Positions 33,867-43,033 of a DNA stretch of 64,000 nucleotides are shown one piece after another. A program made the translations under genes and the position numbers. The stretch is from contig NZ_LYPC01000025.1 of assembly GCF_001700435.1 (NCBI RefSeq), positions 38,191-102,190 on the forward strand, in the 5' to 3' direction. Below the pieces are notes generated by a model that did not search any database, was not told the origin of the DNA, and was given only the letters and a program-made list of their open reading frames with translations. Origin of the DNA: Paenibacillus pectinilyticus (GTDB lineage: Bacteria > Bacillota > Bacilli > Paenibacillales > NBRC-103111). Numbering within the stretch: the stretch's first letter is position 1; every line of letters starts with the position of its first letter.

Positions 33867-36392
33867 ATGAAAATTTTTCGATACGTAGGACCCATGATGG
33901 TAATGATATTCGTCCTCGTACTTACTGGGTTCATGACGAACGTAGAGGCAGCTTATCCCGTATCTACGGATCCCATGAGGGTGAAGCAAACCTATCTGGA
34001 TATGATTCGCGTCGATCAAGCGTGGGCGGCTGCTGGAGATTCGCGTTCGCCGATTGTGGTCGCGGTTGTTGATACAGGTGTGGACCTAGGTCATCCTGAT
34101 TTAGTGGGTAGTTTGGTTGAAGGCGTTAATCTACTCCAGCCTGGCAAGAAGCCATATGATGATAATGGACATGGAACGAACGTTGCGGGATTGATCGCGG
34201 CGACGATAAATAATGATAAAGGGATTGCGGGCATTGCTCCCAATGCTAAGATTATGCCAATAAAAGCATTAGAAGCCGATGGAACTGGCGGTGAGGCGAA
34301 GTTAGGCGAAGGTATTAAGTATGCCGTCGATCATGGAGCCAAAATCGTTGTACTATCCTTAGGTTTGAATAAATATTCGGATTACTTAGCAGGTGTTGTG
34401 CAATATGCGGAGGATCATAATGTGCTGCTCGTTGCCGCTGTAGGCAATGAGAGTACAAGTGTGAAATATCCCGCGGCATATTCAACGGTGTTGGCAGTTG
34501 GCGGGGTTAGTCCAGATAAGAAGGCGGATTCTCGTTCGAATTATGGCCCAGAGCTGGATATCATGGCGCCTTGGGACGTATACACCACCGCTTTGGGCGG
34601 AGGGTATCAGTACCAAGACGGAAGCTCGATGGCGGCTCCTCAAGTGGCAGCAGCGGCAGCTTTGGTTTTGGGCAAATACCCAGCTATGACGGCATATCAG
34701 GTGCGTTCGCAGCTAGAACAAACGGCGCAAGACTTGATGGCCAAAGGGTGGGACGAAAAGACGGGCTACGGTTTGTTAAACATCGAGAAGGCGCTGACAG
34801 AGCCGTATAAGCAAGATCGCTTTGAGCCGAACGAGTCAGCGAACCAGGCAGCCTCACTTCCGAATCATACTGCGGTCAGAGCTAATCTTAGCTCAGGGCA
34901 GGATCAGGACTGGTATGCGATTGATGCCACCTATGACGGATACATTCAATTATGGGTACAGCCCGAAGAAAGCGGCCAAATCCGCGTGAACTTCGATTCG
35001 GGGCAAAGCTTTGTGGCTGGATCTGGCGCGAGCGATGGTCAACCATTCACAGTAGCTGTGACCAAAGGGCGCACTTACGTACAGTTAGAGAATGTTGATC
35101 GTACGCGCAAGACAGCATTAAATTATGCGCTGCGGACAGATTTTGTTATTTATACCGATCCATTTGAGGATAATGATAAGCAGTACAAAGCGTTTACTCT
35201 ACCGGCTCGCAGTCAAACGATTAAAGGAACCTTTCATCAAAAAGGTGATCTCGACTGGTTTGCCTTACCGTTGGAGCACTCGGGTACGATGCGTGTTCGG
35301 TTGTCTACTGATACAGGACGCATAGATCCGATGCTATTGATCCAGAAGGAAGGGGAGAAGGCGACAACGATCGATCAGGCCGGCGATGGCGGCATGGAGG
35401 TTAGCTCGTTGATGGACGTACTTCCCGGTCAATATTACATTCGTGTTAGCAATATGAAGGATTATACGGGGCCGATTACGGGTGAATACACGCTAGAGAT
35501 CGAGTATACACCTAAGCTAGTTGATCCTAACGAGCCGAATGATAAATCGTATCAAGCTACATTTGCCGCGATGAATACGGGGTATGAAGGTCTTTTTAGC
35601 ACAAATGATGATCTTGATTGGTTCGAATTCCGATTAACTTCCAATAGTTTGGCTCAAGTGAGACTAACGAATATCCCAACCTCACGGATCGTTTATGCAA
35701 CCCTCTATAATAGCTCTCTTCAAGAGCAAGGTACGTATCGCAGTGATGGGTCGACGGAGCTCAATTTTGAGAAGCCTTTGCCTGAAGGGACGTACTATAT
35801 CAAGCTCCAAGCCAACCAATGGTTCATGAGTCAGATGTATCGTTTGCAACTGAACAGCTACGGGCTTGTTAGCGGGTATGTCGATATAGCGGGGCATTGG
35901 GCGCAGAGCGCGATTACTCAGCTGACCGAGCAAGGGTTGATCAGCGGGTATGGCAATTACCATTTCGCTCCGAATCAGTCGATTACGCGAGCAGAGGCGG
36001 CAACCGTGATTTCGCGCGCGCTAAATTTATCGAAACGCAAAGAACTGCAGTTTAGCGATATGACGACTTCGCACTGGGCTTATGCAGATGTTGCCAAAGC
36101 CGTTCAAGCGTCGATCGTCGACGGCTACCCCGATGGCACATTCGATCCTGATGGGAAGCTGACTCGCATGGAAATGGCGCAAATGCTAGCGCGCAGCATG
36201 AATATGACCGGAAAGAAGCGGGGCAATTCTCCTTTTAGCGATGTGAGTGAATCGTACTGGGGTGTGGGCATTCTGAAGCAGATGTCAGCCGACGGTTGGA
36301 TTAGCGGGTTTCCCGACGGTACCTTCCATCCAGAAGATCGGGCAACACGAGCTGAGTTTGTGACATTGTTGGCGAAAGTCGTGAATCGGTAG
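33867..36392 (+). CDS. Secreted subtilisin-like protease with three SLH repeats
   Basis: This 841-residue protein has a signal peptide (cleavage near VEA-AYPV, residue 29) and an S8 peptidase domain at about residues 45-310. The triad is D69 in AVVDTGVD, H102 in DNGHGTNVAG and S254 in DGSSMAAPQVA. Three pre-peptidase C-terminal type beta domains follow, each starting from an acidic D/EP(F/N)E(D/P)N(D/E) motif (about residues 315, 430 and 555). Three SLH repeats (about 670-841, motifs ITRAEAATV, LTRMEMAQM, ATRAEFVTL) should hold it on pyruvylated wall polymer. There is no obvious propeptide. A GTG three bases upstream is possible, but the ATG at 33867 fits the AAGGAC site better. Confidence 0.95.
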   Translation: MKIFRYVGPMMVMIFVLVLTGFMTNVEAAYPVSTDPMRVKQTYLDMIRVDQAWAAAGDSRSPIVVAVVDTGVDLGHPDLVGSLVEGVNLLQPGKKPYDDNGHGTNVAGLIAATINNDKGIAGIAPNAKIMPIKALEADGTGGEAKLGEGIKYAVDHGAKIVVLSLGLNKYSDYLAGVVQYAEDHNVLLVAAVGNESTSVKYPAAYSTVLAVGGVSPDKKADSRSNYGPELDIMAPWDVYTTALGGGYQYQDGSSMAAPQVAAAAALVLGKYPAMTAYQVRSQLEQTAQDLMAKGWDEKTGYGLLNIEKALTEPYKQDRFEPNESANQAASLPNHTAVRANLSSGQDQDWYAIDATYDGYIQLWVQPEESGQIRVNFDSGQSFVAGSGASDGQPFTVAVTKGRTYVQLENVDRTRKTALNYALRTDFVIYTDPFEDNDKQYKAFTLPARSQTIKGTFHQKGDLDWFALPLEHSGTMRVRLSTDTGRIDPMLLIQKEGEKATTIDQAGDGGMEVSSLMDVLPGQYYIRVSNMKDYTGPITGEYTLEIEYTPKLVDPNEPNDKSYQATFAAMNTGYEGLFSTNDDLDWFEFRLTSNSLAQVRLTNIPTSRIVYATLYNSSLQEQGTYRSDGSTELNFEKPLPEGTYYIKLQANQWFMSQMYRLQLNSYGLVSGYVDIAGHWAQSAITQLTEQGLISGYGNYHFAPNQSITRAEAATVISRALNLSKRKELQFSDMTTSHWAYADVAKAVQASIVDGYPDGTFDPDGKLTRMEMAQMLARSMNMTGKKRGNSPFSDVSESYWGVGILKQMSADGWISGFPDGTFHPEDRATRAEFVTLLAKVVNR

Positions 36393-36411
36393 AACTGAAG
36401 AGGAGTGACTT

Positions 36412-36672
36412 ATGAGCGAGACGGATAAATGGAGTGGCGTGGCGCAATATGCGTCATTGATGAATATGGTCAACATAGCGGTCTATGTCCTATGCATCGG
36501 ATTAGCGTGGTGGGCGCTGCAGGCGTTCCGGTTTGATATTTTGCTCAGAAAGCCCAAAGGCGCACAAGCGATCATGCTGCAAATCTTACTTTCAATTGGA
36601 TTGGGTCAGCTGGTTGCTGGATTTTTCATTCAGTATTTAGGTCTCTCGATGAGCTTCAGCAAGATGTTTTAA
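36412..36672 (+). CDS. DUF1146 family small membrane protein (YwzB-like)
   Basis: This 86-residue protein has two membrane helices (about residues 19-40 and 55-75) joined by a basic loop that starts FRFDILLRKPKG, typical of the DUF1146 family. No function is established. The family sits between the ATP synthase or complex I operons and murA in many Bacilli, as it does here. GAGGAGTG precedes the ATG, 19 bases after the protease stop, so the two may be cotranscribed. Confidence 0.88.
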   Translation: MSETDKWSGVAQYASLMNMVNIAVYVLCIGLAWWALQAFRFDILLRKPKGAQAIMLQILLSIGLGQLVAGFFIQYLGLSMSFSKMF

Positions 36673-36871
36673 TTGCTATTTCCCGAATAATGCTGAAGTT
36701 TGTTGTCAACAATGGATAATAGAACGGAATGAAAACCGCAATACGTTACGAACTCTATGTAGGGCACTTCTGACTACCAAAAGAACACAGTTGTGTCCAT
36801 GTGGCATCCAATGATAAACTTAAGAAATGTGTGAAACCTGTCTTATAAAATAAGTGCGCGGAGGGACCATG

Positions 36872-38191
36872 ATGAGCAAAATTATCGTCCGCGGTGGCCG
36901 AAAGCTAGCTGGCAATGTGAAAATCAACGGAGCAAAGAATGCGGTACTGCCGATTATTGCGGCTTCTATTCTGGGGTCGGAAGGTGAAAGCGTCATCCAT
37001 GATGCGCCTCCCCTTGACGATGTACTAGTCATTAATAAAGTATTGCAAAGTTTAGGGATTGAAGTCGAATATAACCGTCAGGTGATTCGTGTAAGAGCTG
37101 CGCAGATTGATACCTGTGAAGCGTCCTACGATCTAGTCCGTAAAATGAGAGCCTCTTTCCTCGTAATGGGTCCATTGTTAGCTAGACTGGGTCAAGCGAG
37201 AATATCGCTTCCAGGCGGTTGTGCGATTGGTACGAGACCGATTGATCAGCATCTCAAAGGTTTTGAAGCGATGGGTGCTGATATTGAGCTGGGTCAAGGC
37301 TATATCGAAGCCAAGGTAAAAGGGCGCCTGAAGGGTGCCAAGATTTATTTGGATGTTGCCAGCGTAGGTGCAACCGAGAATATTATGATGGCGGCAACGC
37401 TTGCTGAAGGCACAACAACGATTGAAAATGCGGCGAAAGAGCCGGAAATCGTTGATTTGGCCAATTACTTAAATGCGATGGGCGCTGTGATTCGCGGTGC
37501 GGGAACAGGGGTTATTCGCATTGAAGGCGTAGAGAAGCTTCGTGGCTGTGTACATACGGTGATTCCGGATCGTGTAGAAGCGGGTACGTATATGATTGCA
37601 GCTGCCATCACAGGCAGCGAACTGTATATGGAGGGTGCGATCGGTGACCATCTCCGTCCTGTTATTTCGAAAATGCAGGAAATGGGCGTCATCATCGAGG
37701 AAGATGAGAACGGTATCCGCGTTCGGGCTACGGGTCCGTTACGCGCGGTAGACGTGAAGACGCTGCCGTATCCTGGCTTCCCAACCGATATGCAATCGCA
37801 AATGATGGCGCTGTTAATGGTGGCGGATGGCACGAGTCTCGTGACCGAGACTGTGTTCGAGAACCGCTTCATGCACGTGGAAGAATTCGCGAATATGAAT
37901 GCTAGTATTAAAGTAGACGGACGAACAGCTATCGTGAGTGGTAACTCGAAGCTGCGCGGTGCGAAGGTTTGTGCAACAGACCTACGTGCTGGAGCAGCGC
38001 TCATCCTCGCGGCATTGGCCGCTGACGGTGAGACTGAGATCACAGGTGTCCACCATATCGATCGTGGCTATGTTGACATCACCGATGTGCTGCGCGAACT
38101 GGGCGCCGATATTTATCGAGCGGTTCCGCAAGAAATCGAGCAGGAAGCGGCGGAGCTTGGGTTTTTCAATATTCAGCCAACGCTAGCTTAA
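36872..38191 (+). CDS. murA: UDP-N-acetylglucosamine 1-carboxyvinyltransferase
   Basis: This 439-residue enzyme transfers enolpyruvate from PEP to UDP-GlcNAc, the first committed step of peptidoglycan synthesis. Visible features are NGAKNAVLPIIAASIL and the catalytic loop LPGGCAIGTRPIDQH with C117, the fosfomycin target. PTDMQSQMMALL and DLRAGAALILAALAA are also present. ATGs occur at 36869 and 36872; GGAGGG at 36860-36865 fits 36872. The gene order DUF1146-murA-spoIID matches other Bacilli. Confidence 0.97.
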   Translation: MSKIIVRGGRKLAGNVKINGAKNAVLPIIAASILGSEGESVIHDAPPLDDVLVINKVLQSLGIEVEYNRQVIRVRAAQIDTCEASYDLVRKMRASFLVMGPLLARLGQARISLPGGCAIGTRPIDQHLKGFEAMGADIELGQGYIEAKVKGRLKGAKIYLDVASVGATENIMMAATLAEGTTTIENAAKEPEIVDLANYLNAMGAVIRGAGTGVIRIEGVEKLRGCVHTVIPDRVEAGTYMIAAAITGSELYMEGAIGDHLRPVISKMQEMGVIIEEDENGIRVRATGPLRAVDVKTLPYPGFPTDMQSQMMALLMVADGTSLVTETVFENRFMHVEEFANMNASIKVDGRTAIVSGNSKLRGAKVCATDLRAGAALILAALAADGETEITGVHHIDRGYVDITDVLRELGADIYRAVPQEIEQEAAELGFFNIQPTLA

Positions 38192-38196
38192 TCAAG

Positions 38197-38233
38197 AGGA
38201 ACCATCAGGGATTGAACCTGGTGGTTCTTTTTT
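38197..38233 (+). terminator. Terminator after murA
   Basis: GGAACCAtCAGG and CCTGgTGGTTC pair around GATTGAA and are followed by six Ts. Confidence 0.92.
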
Positions 38234-38518
38234 ATTTGCAAGGTGACAGCGCGCATTCATTTTTGGGTGGTTAGCAGTATTTTTACCCAAAAAGCATGCA
38301 TTTGCAGGTATCTCCCCAAAACCAGGTGTATATCCTCAGAAAACCTTGGTCCTACTAGTGAAAGTCACGCTTCAGTCAGATCGACGCTCTCCTTTTTCAC
38401 ACATCCTATCAACCTCCTGACCCCGCCTCTTCTAAGTTCTATTCTAGCAACGCCTCTCATAAGCTAAGACATACCAAAATTCCTGCTAGTAAACGCGCTT
38501 ATGGAGGCTGCTTAGAAT
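38234..38518. other. Intergenic region between murA and spoIID without a recognised feature
   Basis: This stretch of 285 bases holds no ORF with a ribosome binding site on either strand. It contains C/T-rich runs near 38390-38440. I looked for a sigma-E promoter for spoIID: CATACC at 38470 resembles a -10, but no -35 match lies at the proper distance. Confidence 0.6.
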
Positions 38519-39568
38519 ATGTTCAAAAAGAAACGCGTGCTCAGAAAAGGGGTCATCCTGTGGATGACTGTTTGCTTATCTTCCATGTTGTGTGTCACTA
38601 TCATTGTGCCTGGATTGCTAGTCAAAAAGATTCCCAACGCAGACCATTTGCCACCGGCCCCTATCGATGGAGGGCAGTTGCGAGAGACTAGCACCGAACA
38701 AGGTCTTATGATCCCCGTGTATTTGACGAAACAGGCGACGGTTCAGACGGTTCCACTAGAGCAATATGTAAGAGGTGTGTTAGCGGCTGAAATGCCGGTT
38801 GAATTTGAGCTAGAGGCACTTAAGGCTCAAGCGATGGCAGCAAGAACGTATGTTGTGCGTAGAGTGATAGAGAAGGATTTTAGCAACATGCCCGTGGATA
38901 ATGCCCTTGTCACAGATACGACAGCCCACCAAGCCTATCTGACGGATCAAGAGCTTCAAGAGAAGTGGGACAAGAAGTCCTATGAAACCAACATGGCCAA
39001 GATTAATAGGGCTGTTGATGAGACCAAAGATCAGATACTTACTTATAATCATGAGCCGATCAATGCCACTTTTTTCTCTACTAGCAATGGGTATACCGAG
39101 AATTCAGAAGATTATTGGCCTTTCAAAAGTCCCTATCTACGCAGCGTGCCCAGCCCGTGGGACATCAAGCTATCCTCTCACTATCAAGAGAGTGTCACGA
39201 TCAGTTACAAGACGATGCTGCAGAAGCTCGGTGTGACGAGTATTGCAACGTTAGATACAAGCGCGAAGGGTATGAAGGTACTCTCGTGGTCCACTGGACA
39301 TCGGATTAAAAGTATCAGTATCGGAGGCAAAACGTTCTCAGGACGCGAAGTGCGAGAGAAGCTAGGCCTAGCATCCTCTCAATTCGCTTGGAAGTGGGCA
39401 GGCTCTCAGATTATTATAACGACCTATGGCTACGGTCACGGCGTAGGGCTCAGTCAATGGGGGGCGAACGGCATGGCGAAGGAAGGGAAAACCGCGGAGG
39501 AGATTGTAACCTATTATTACACGGGCATCTCTATCGAAAAAGCATCCTCGTTTCTTCATAAATCTTAA
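38519..39568 (+). CDS. spoIID: Stage II sporulation protein D
   Basis: This 349-residue membrane-anchored lytic transglycosylase of the engulfment complex has an N-terminal helix at about residues 11-34. The SpoIID domain contains YVRGVLAAEMPVEFELEALK with the catalytic Glu in AAEMP, then AQAMAARTYVVRR, FFSTSNGYTENSEDYWPF, and the closing YGYGHGVGLSQWGANGMA with YYYTGI. It cuts glycan strands during engulfment together with SpoIIP and SpoIIM, which are not in this window. GGAGG lies 11 bases upstream. Confidence 0.97.
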   Translation: MFKKKRVLRKGVILWMTVCLSSMLCVTIIVPGLLVKKIPNADHLPPAPIDGGQLRETSTEQGLMIPVYLTKQATVQTVPLEQYVRGVLAAEMPVEFELEALKAQAMAARTYVVRRVIEKDFSNMPVDNALVTDTTAHQAYLTDQELQEKWDKKSYETNMAKINRAVDETKDQILTYNHEPINATFFSTSNGYTENSEDYWPFKSPYLRSVPSPWDIKLSSHYQESVTISYKTMLQKLGVTSIATLDTSAKGMKVLSWSTGHRIKSISIGGKTFSGREVREKLGLASSQFAWKWAGSQIIITTYGYGHGVGLSQWGANGMAKEGKTAEEIVTYYYTGISIEKASSFLHKS

Positions 39569-39650
39569 ATTATCAGCGTTTCTATAAAAATATCTTTCTT
39601 CAAGTATAAAACCTTGGAATGTGTCAAGAATGGTTGATGAGGTGATGACC

Positions 39651-40385
39651 ATGAGTGATAATAACAAAGGTTTTCAGAAAGAAGAAGCTCCTAAAACTGT
39701 TCAAGGAGCACAAAGTTCACCATCCGCATGGAAGAGATTGACTGCTAAGAAATGGGTATTCCCAGCGACATACGTGGCAGCAGCAGCAATTATCTTAACC
39801 TTAATGTGGGTATACCAGGGAGCAGGAACGAAAACAGTCAGCCAAGAAGATCTGGGAATTAAGGTTAGCAGTAACGAACAAACCGATAACCCGAAAGCAC
39901 CTTCTGATGCTCTTGCGGTTAACGGAACGGCCGAAGCCATGCAATGGCCTGTTAAAGACAGAGCTGCTGTCGAAGTTGCAATTCCTTTCTATGACACGAA
40001 TGCTTCCAATGATGTGAAGTCGGCAGCGATGATCGATTATAATGATCAACTCACGCCTCACACAGCGATTGACTTGAAAGCTAAAGATGGCGCAGCCTTC
40101 GACGTTCTAGCGGCTCTTGGTGGTAAAGTGACGGCGGTTGAGCAGAATCCAGTTGTAGGTAGCCTTGTTGAGATCACACATACCAATGGCTTGATCAGCG
40201 TGTATCAAAGCTTAGCTGACGTGAAGGTAACGAAAGGCGCTGAAGTGAAGAAAGGCGACATCATCGCCAAAGCAGGCCGTAACGATTTCGAAAAAGAAGA
40301 CGGCGTGCACTTACACTTCGAGGTTCGTCAAGTTAGCGACAACGCAGCGATTAATCCAGAAACGCTCTTGAACGCGAAGCAATAA
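39651..40385 (+). CDS. spoIIQ: M23 (LytM) domain membrane protein, SpoIIQ type
   Basis: This protein of about 244 residues has one membrane helix (about 36-56, VFPATYVAAAAIILTLMWVY) and an extracellular LytM domain. Both zinc motifs are intact: HTAID (HxxxD) and HLHF (HxH). B. subtilis SpoIIQ has lost the first histidine and is inactive as a peptidase, so this one may be a real endopeptidase. The position between spoIID and spoIIID supports the SpoIIQ role: binding SpoIIIAH across the septum. Several in-frame ATGs precede; GAGGTGAT fits 39651. Confidence 0.9.
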   Translation: MSDNNKGFQKEEAPKTVQGAQSSPSAWKRLTAKKWVFPATYVAAAAIILTLMWVYQGAGTKTVSQEDLGIKVSSNEQTDNPKAPSDALAVNGTAEAMQWPVKDRAAVEVAIPFYDTNASNDVKSAAMIDYNDQLTPHTAIDLKAKDGAAFDVLAALGGKVTAVEQNPVVGSLVEITHTNGLISVYQSLADVKVTKGAEVKKGDIIAKAGRNDFEKEDGVHLHFEVRQVSDNAAINPETLLNAKQ

Positions 40386-40436
40386 GCGAATTTCAAGCAA
40401 TTCGATTACACAGGCGACTAGCCTACATAAGTGAAG

Positions 40437-40465
40437 GCAGCGGGGAACTATTCCTGCTGCTTTTT
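40437..40465 (+). terminator. Terminator after spoIIQ
   Basis: GCAGCGGGGAA and TTCCTGCTGC form a stem with one bulge, followed by five Ts. Confidence 0.82.
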
Positions 40466-40570
40466 CACATTTTTCATCTGATTAAGAGCCGGTTTAAGCG
40501 TCCTAAGCCGAATTTGCCCATTATTTTGAAAATAAATATGGGAAAAGGGCTTGTCAGGCTTGGTTACGTA

Positions 40571-40598
40571 GAATATCTAGTCATGCCCCTCATATACT
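40571..40598 (+). promoter_or_regulatory. Sigma-E promoter candidate for spoIIID
   Basis: GAATATC (40571-40577) and CATATACT (40591-40598), 13 bases apart, match the B. subtilis sigma-E consensus at 6 of 7 and 7 of 8 positions. They lie 35 bases before the spoIIID start. spoIIID is a known sigma-E gene. Confidence 0.75.
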
Positions 40599-40632
40599 TT
40601 ACCAAACTATCTCGAGTAGGGAGGCGAGGGGA

Positions 40633-40923
40633 GTGCACGATTACATCAAAGAGCGAACCATTAAGATTGGTACCTGTATCGTCGAGACCAAGAATACGGT
40701 TCGCACCATTGCTAAGGAATTCGGCGTTTCCAAAAGCACGGTGCACAAGGATTTAACGGAAAGATTACCGGAAATCAACCCGGACCTGGCCAATCAGGTG
40801 AAGCACATTTTGGAGTATCACAAGTCTATTCGACACCTTAGGGGAGGAGAAGCGACGAAAATCAAGTATCGCAAGACCCGGAATCCGAAGCTTTCTGAAA
40901 GCCTAGTAACGGTTAAGTCCTAA
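40633..40923 (+). CDS. spoIIID: Sporulation transcriptional regulator SpoIIID
   Basis: This 96-residue mother-cell regulator has the helix-turn-helix TVRTIAKEFGVSKSTVHKDL at about residues 22-41 and the basic C-terminal region RGGEATKIKYRKTRNPK that adds minor-groove contacts. It is near full-length identity by eye to the family start MHDYIKERTIKIG. The start is GTG at 40633, eight bases after AGGGAGG. It activates and represses sigma-E and sigma-K genes. Confidence 0.97.
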   Translation: MHDYIKERTIKIGTCIVETKNTVRTIAKEFGVSKSTVHKDLTERLPEINPDLANQVKHILEYHKSIRHLRGGEATKIKYRKTRNPKLSESLVTVKS

Positions 40924-41014
40924 GATACCCTTCATCCCGAGATGCTTCCTTTATATGGTCATGTCGAATTTTCACGGAAAAAGAGGAAAACATGCATTTA
41001 TAGCGAATTTAGCT

Positions 41015-41020
41015 TATAAT
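41015..41020 (+). promoter_or_regulatory. -10 candidate for mbl
   Basis: A perfect TATAAT lies 69 bases before the mbl start. The -35 position 17 bases upstream (ATGCAT) is poor, so support rests on the -10 alone. Confidence 0.4.
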
Positions 41021-41088
41021 TAGAACTGTATATAAGAGCGCCGATTCTTCACGGGATGGACGGTAGGTTTAGGGAGGATTAATCAGAA

Positions 41089-42087
41089 ATGTTCAGCAAG
41101 GATATTGGAATAGATCTCGGCACGGCAAATGTGCTCATTCATGTAAAAGGTCGCGGAGTTGTGCTAGATGAGCCTTCCGTAGTGGCCATTGAAAGCGATA
41201 CGAAACGCGTGCTGGCTGTCGGTGAAGAAGCCTTCCGCATGGTAGGCAGAACGCCTGGCAACATCATCGCAATTCGTCCTCTTAAGGACGGCGTTATTGC
41301 GGACTTTGATATTACGGAAATGATGTTGAAGCATTTTATTGCGAAAATTGGGGGCAAGAATTGGTATTCTCATCCGAGAATACTGATCTGCGCCCCTACC
41401 AACATTACCTCGGTCGAGCAGAAAGCGATTCGCGAAGCAGCTGAGCGCAGCGGTGCCCGAGAGGTATTCATGGAAGAAGAACCGAAGGCAGCCGCGATTG
41501 GTGCCGGTATGGACATCTTCCAGCCTAGCGGTAACATGGTTGTAGATATAGGCGGAGGGACGACAGATGTAGCCGTGCTATCCATGGGCGACATCGTCAC
41601 CTCCTCCTCCATCAAGATTGCTGGCGACAAGTTCGACACCGCGATCATGAAGTATATCAAAAATAAGTACAAGCTGTTGATCGGCGAACGGACAAGCGAA
41701 GATATTAAGTTGAGAATTGGAACGGTTTATCCACACGGGCGTGATGAAGAGATGGATATTCGCGGAAGAGATATGGTATCCGGACTTCCACTAACGATTA
41801 CGATTCATTCCAGCGAAGTACAAGAAGCTCTGTGGGATCCGGTTTCATCGATCGTCACTGCAGCGAAAAGCGTACTGGAGCGGACACCGCCAGAATTATC
41901 TGCGGATATCATTGACCGCGGCGTTATTCTGACGGGCGGCGGCGCAATGCTGCATGGCCTTGATCAATTACTGGCTGACGAGTTGAAAGTACCTGTCCTT
42001 ATTGCCGAAGATCCGATGTCCTGTGTTGTTAAAGGGACAGGCATTATGTTGGACAACCTTGATAAAGTAACCAAACGTAAATTTTAG
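41089..42087 (+). CDS. mbl: MreB-family cell-shape actin (Mbl)
   Basis: This 332-residue actin homologue has phosphate-binding loops DIGIDLGTANVLIHVKGRGV and VVDIGGGTTDVAVLS, and the adenosine motif ILTGGGAMLHGLDQLL. It organises side-wall synthesis from the cytoplasmic face of the membrane. Position directly after spoIIID identifies it as Mbl rather than MreB, which would neighbour mreCD. GGGAGG lies upstream of the ATG. Confidence 0.95.
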   Translation: MFSKDIGIDLGTANVLIHVKGRGVVLDEPSVVAIESDTKRVLAVGEEAFRMVGRTPGNIIAIRPLKDGVIADFDITEMMLKHFIAKIGGKNWYSHPRILICAPTNITSVEQKAIREAAERSGAREVFMEEEPKAAAIGAGMDIFQPSGNMVVDIGGGTTDVAVLSMGDIVTSSSIKIAGDKFDTAIMKYIKNKYKLLIGERTSEDIKLRIGTVYPHGRDEEMDIRGRDMVSGLPLTITIHSSEVQEALWDPVSSIVTAAKSVLERTPPELSADIIDRGVILTGGGAMLHGLDQLLADELKVPVLIAEDPMSCVVKGTGIMLDNLDKVTKRKF

Positions 42088-42115
42088 TTAGATAGACTAC
42101 CCAAGAGGTGACTAG

Positions 42116-43009
42116 ATGTTAAGAGGACTGTATACCGCGGCGGCAGGGATGATTTCTGAGCAACGCAGACATGATACGATTACGAATAATATTGCCAATT
42201 TGAACTCGCCAGGCTTTAAACAGGGCAATGCCTTGTCACGTTCGTTTCCAGAAATGCTCATCTCAACCATACGCGGTGGACAGGGCGCTTCGCCAGCTCC
42301 GCTTGGGAAGATGAGTTTAGGTGTGTTCTCGGAGGAGAGTATTTCTGTGCATTCCCAGGGTGATTTACAGGAGACGCAGAATCCCTTCGACTTCGCACTT
42401 GTCTCGAATATTCAAGTGCCCGGCATCACCTTCGATGCTACGGGTAAATACGTGAATGCCGATGGTGAACGCACGTTCCAACCACAAGCGCTATTCACAG
42501 TGTTGAACCCGAATGGTGAGCAGCGGTATTCCTTGAACGGGAAGTTCACTGTAGATGCTGCAGGCCAGCTTGTGAATGCGAATGGCGAGCAAGTCATGGG
42601 ACGAGATGGACAACCCTTGGTGTTACTAGATGCAGCGGGTCAACCGATCTCTAACTTCAAAGTGACGAATAAAGGTGAGTTCATGGACAGCGAAGGCCGT
42701 CCGATCTTGAACGCGACAGGTCAGCCGATTGGCTTAATGCTATCGCGCGCAGAAAACCCGAACCTGCTTCTTCGTGAGGGGAATGGACTGCTGCGCATTA
42801 ATCCAGGGGATGAAGCTACGATCACACAAGTCGCACCAGGCGACCAAGTTGAAGTACGTCAGGGCTTTGTTGAACGCTCGAACGTGGATTCTGCGCAATC
42901 CATGGTCGATATGATGTCGGCGCTTCGTGCGTATGAAGCGAATCAGAAGGTCATTCAATCCTATGATAAAAGTATGGATAAAGCAGCAAACGAAGTAGGA
43001 CGCGTCTAA
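42116..43009 (+). CDS. flhO: Flagellar hook-basal body (rod) protein, FlhO type
   Basis: This 297-residue protein begins with the rod-family helix MLRGLYTAAAGMISEQRRHD plus TITNNIANLNSPGFKQ and ends with the matching helix SMVDMMSALRAYEANQKVIQ. The middle is longer and richer in beta repeats (NANGEQ, NATGQPIG) than proximal-rod FlgF/FlgG. FlhO and FlhP are encoded after mbl in Bacilli, away from the main fla/che operon, and are thought to form the distal rod. AAGAGGTGA precedes the ATG. Confidence 0.93.
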   Translation: MLRGLYTAAAGMISEQRRHDTITNNIANLNSPGFKQGNALSRSFPEMLISTIRGGQGASPAPLGKMSLGVFSEESISVHSQGDLQETQNPFDFALVSNIQVPGITFDATGKYVNADGERTFQPQALFTVLNPNGEQRYSLNGKFTVDAAGQLVNANGEQVMGRDGQPLVLLDAAGQPISNFKVTNKGEFMDSEGRPILNATGQPIGLMLSRAENPNLLLREGNGLLRINPGDEATITQVAPGDQVEVRQGFVERSNVDSAQSMVDMMSALRAYEANQKVIQSYDKSMDKAANEVGRV

Positions 43010-43033
43010 ATCTAGCTTGCGAAGGGGCCAAAC

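Noticed and set aside
38243..38467. 74-codon frame in the murA-spoIID gap
   Set aside because: No ribosome binding site, irregular composition rich in Cys, Ser and Pro, and no recognisable motif.
38470..38477. Possible sigma-E -10 (CATACCAA) before spoIID
   Set aside because: No -35 match 13 to 15 bases upstream and two mismatches in the -10.
39604..39645. Possible sigma-F promoter before spoIIQ (GTATA at 39604)
   Set aside because: No acceptable GGNNANNHT-type -10 at the right distance.
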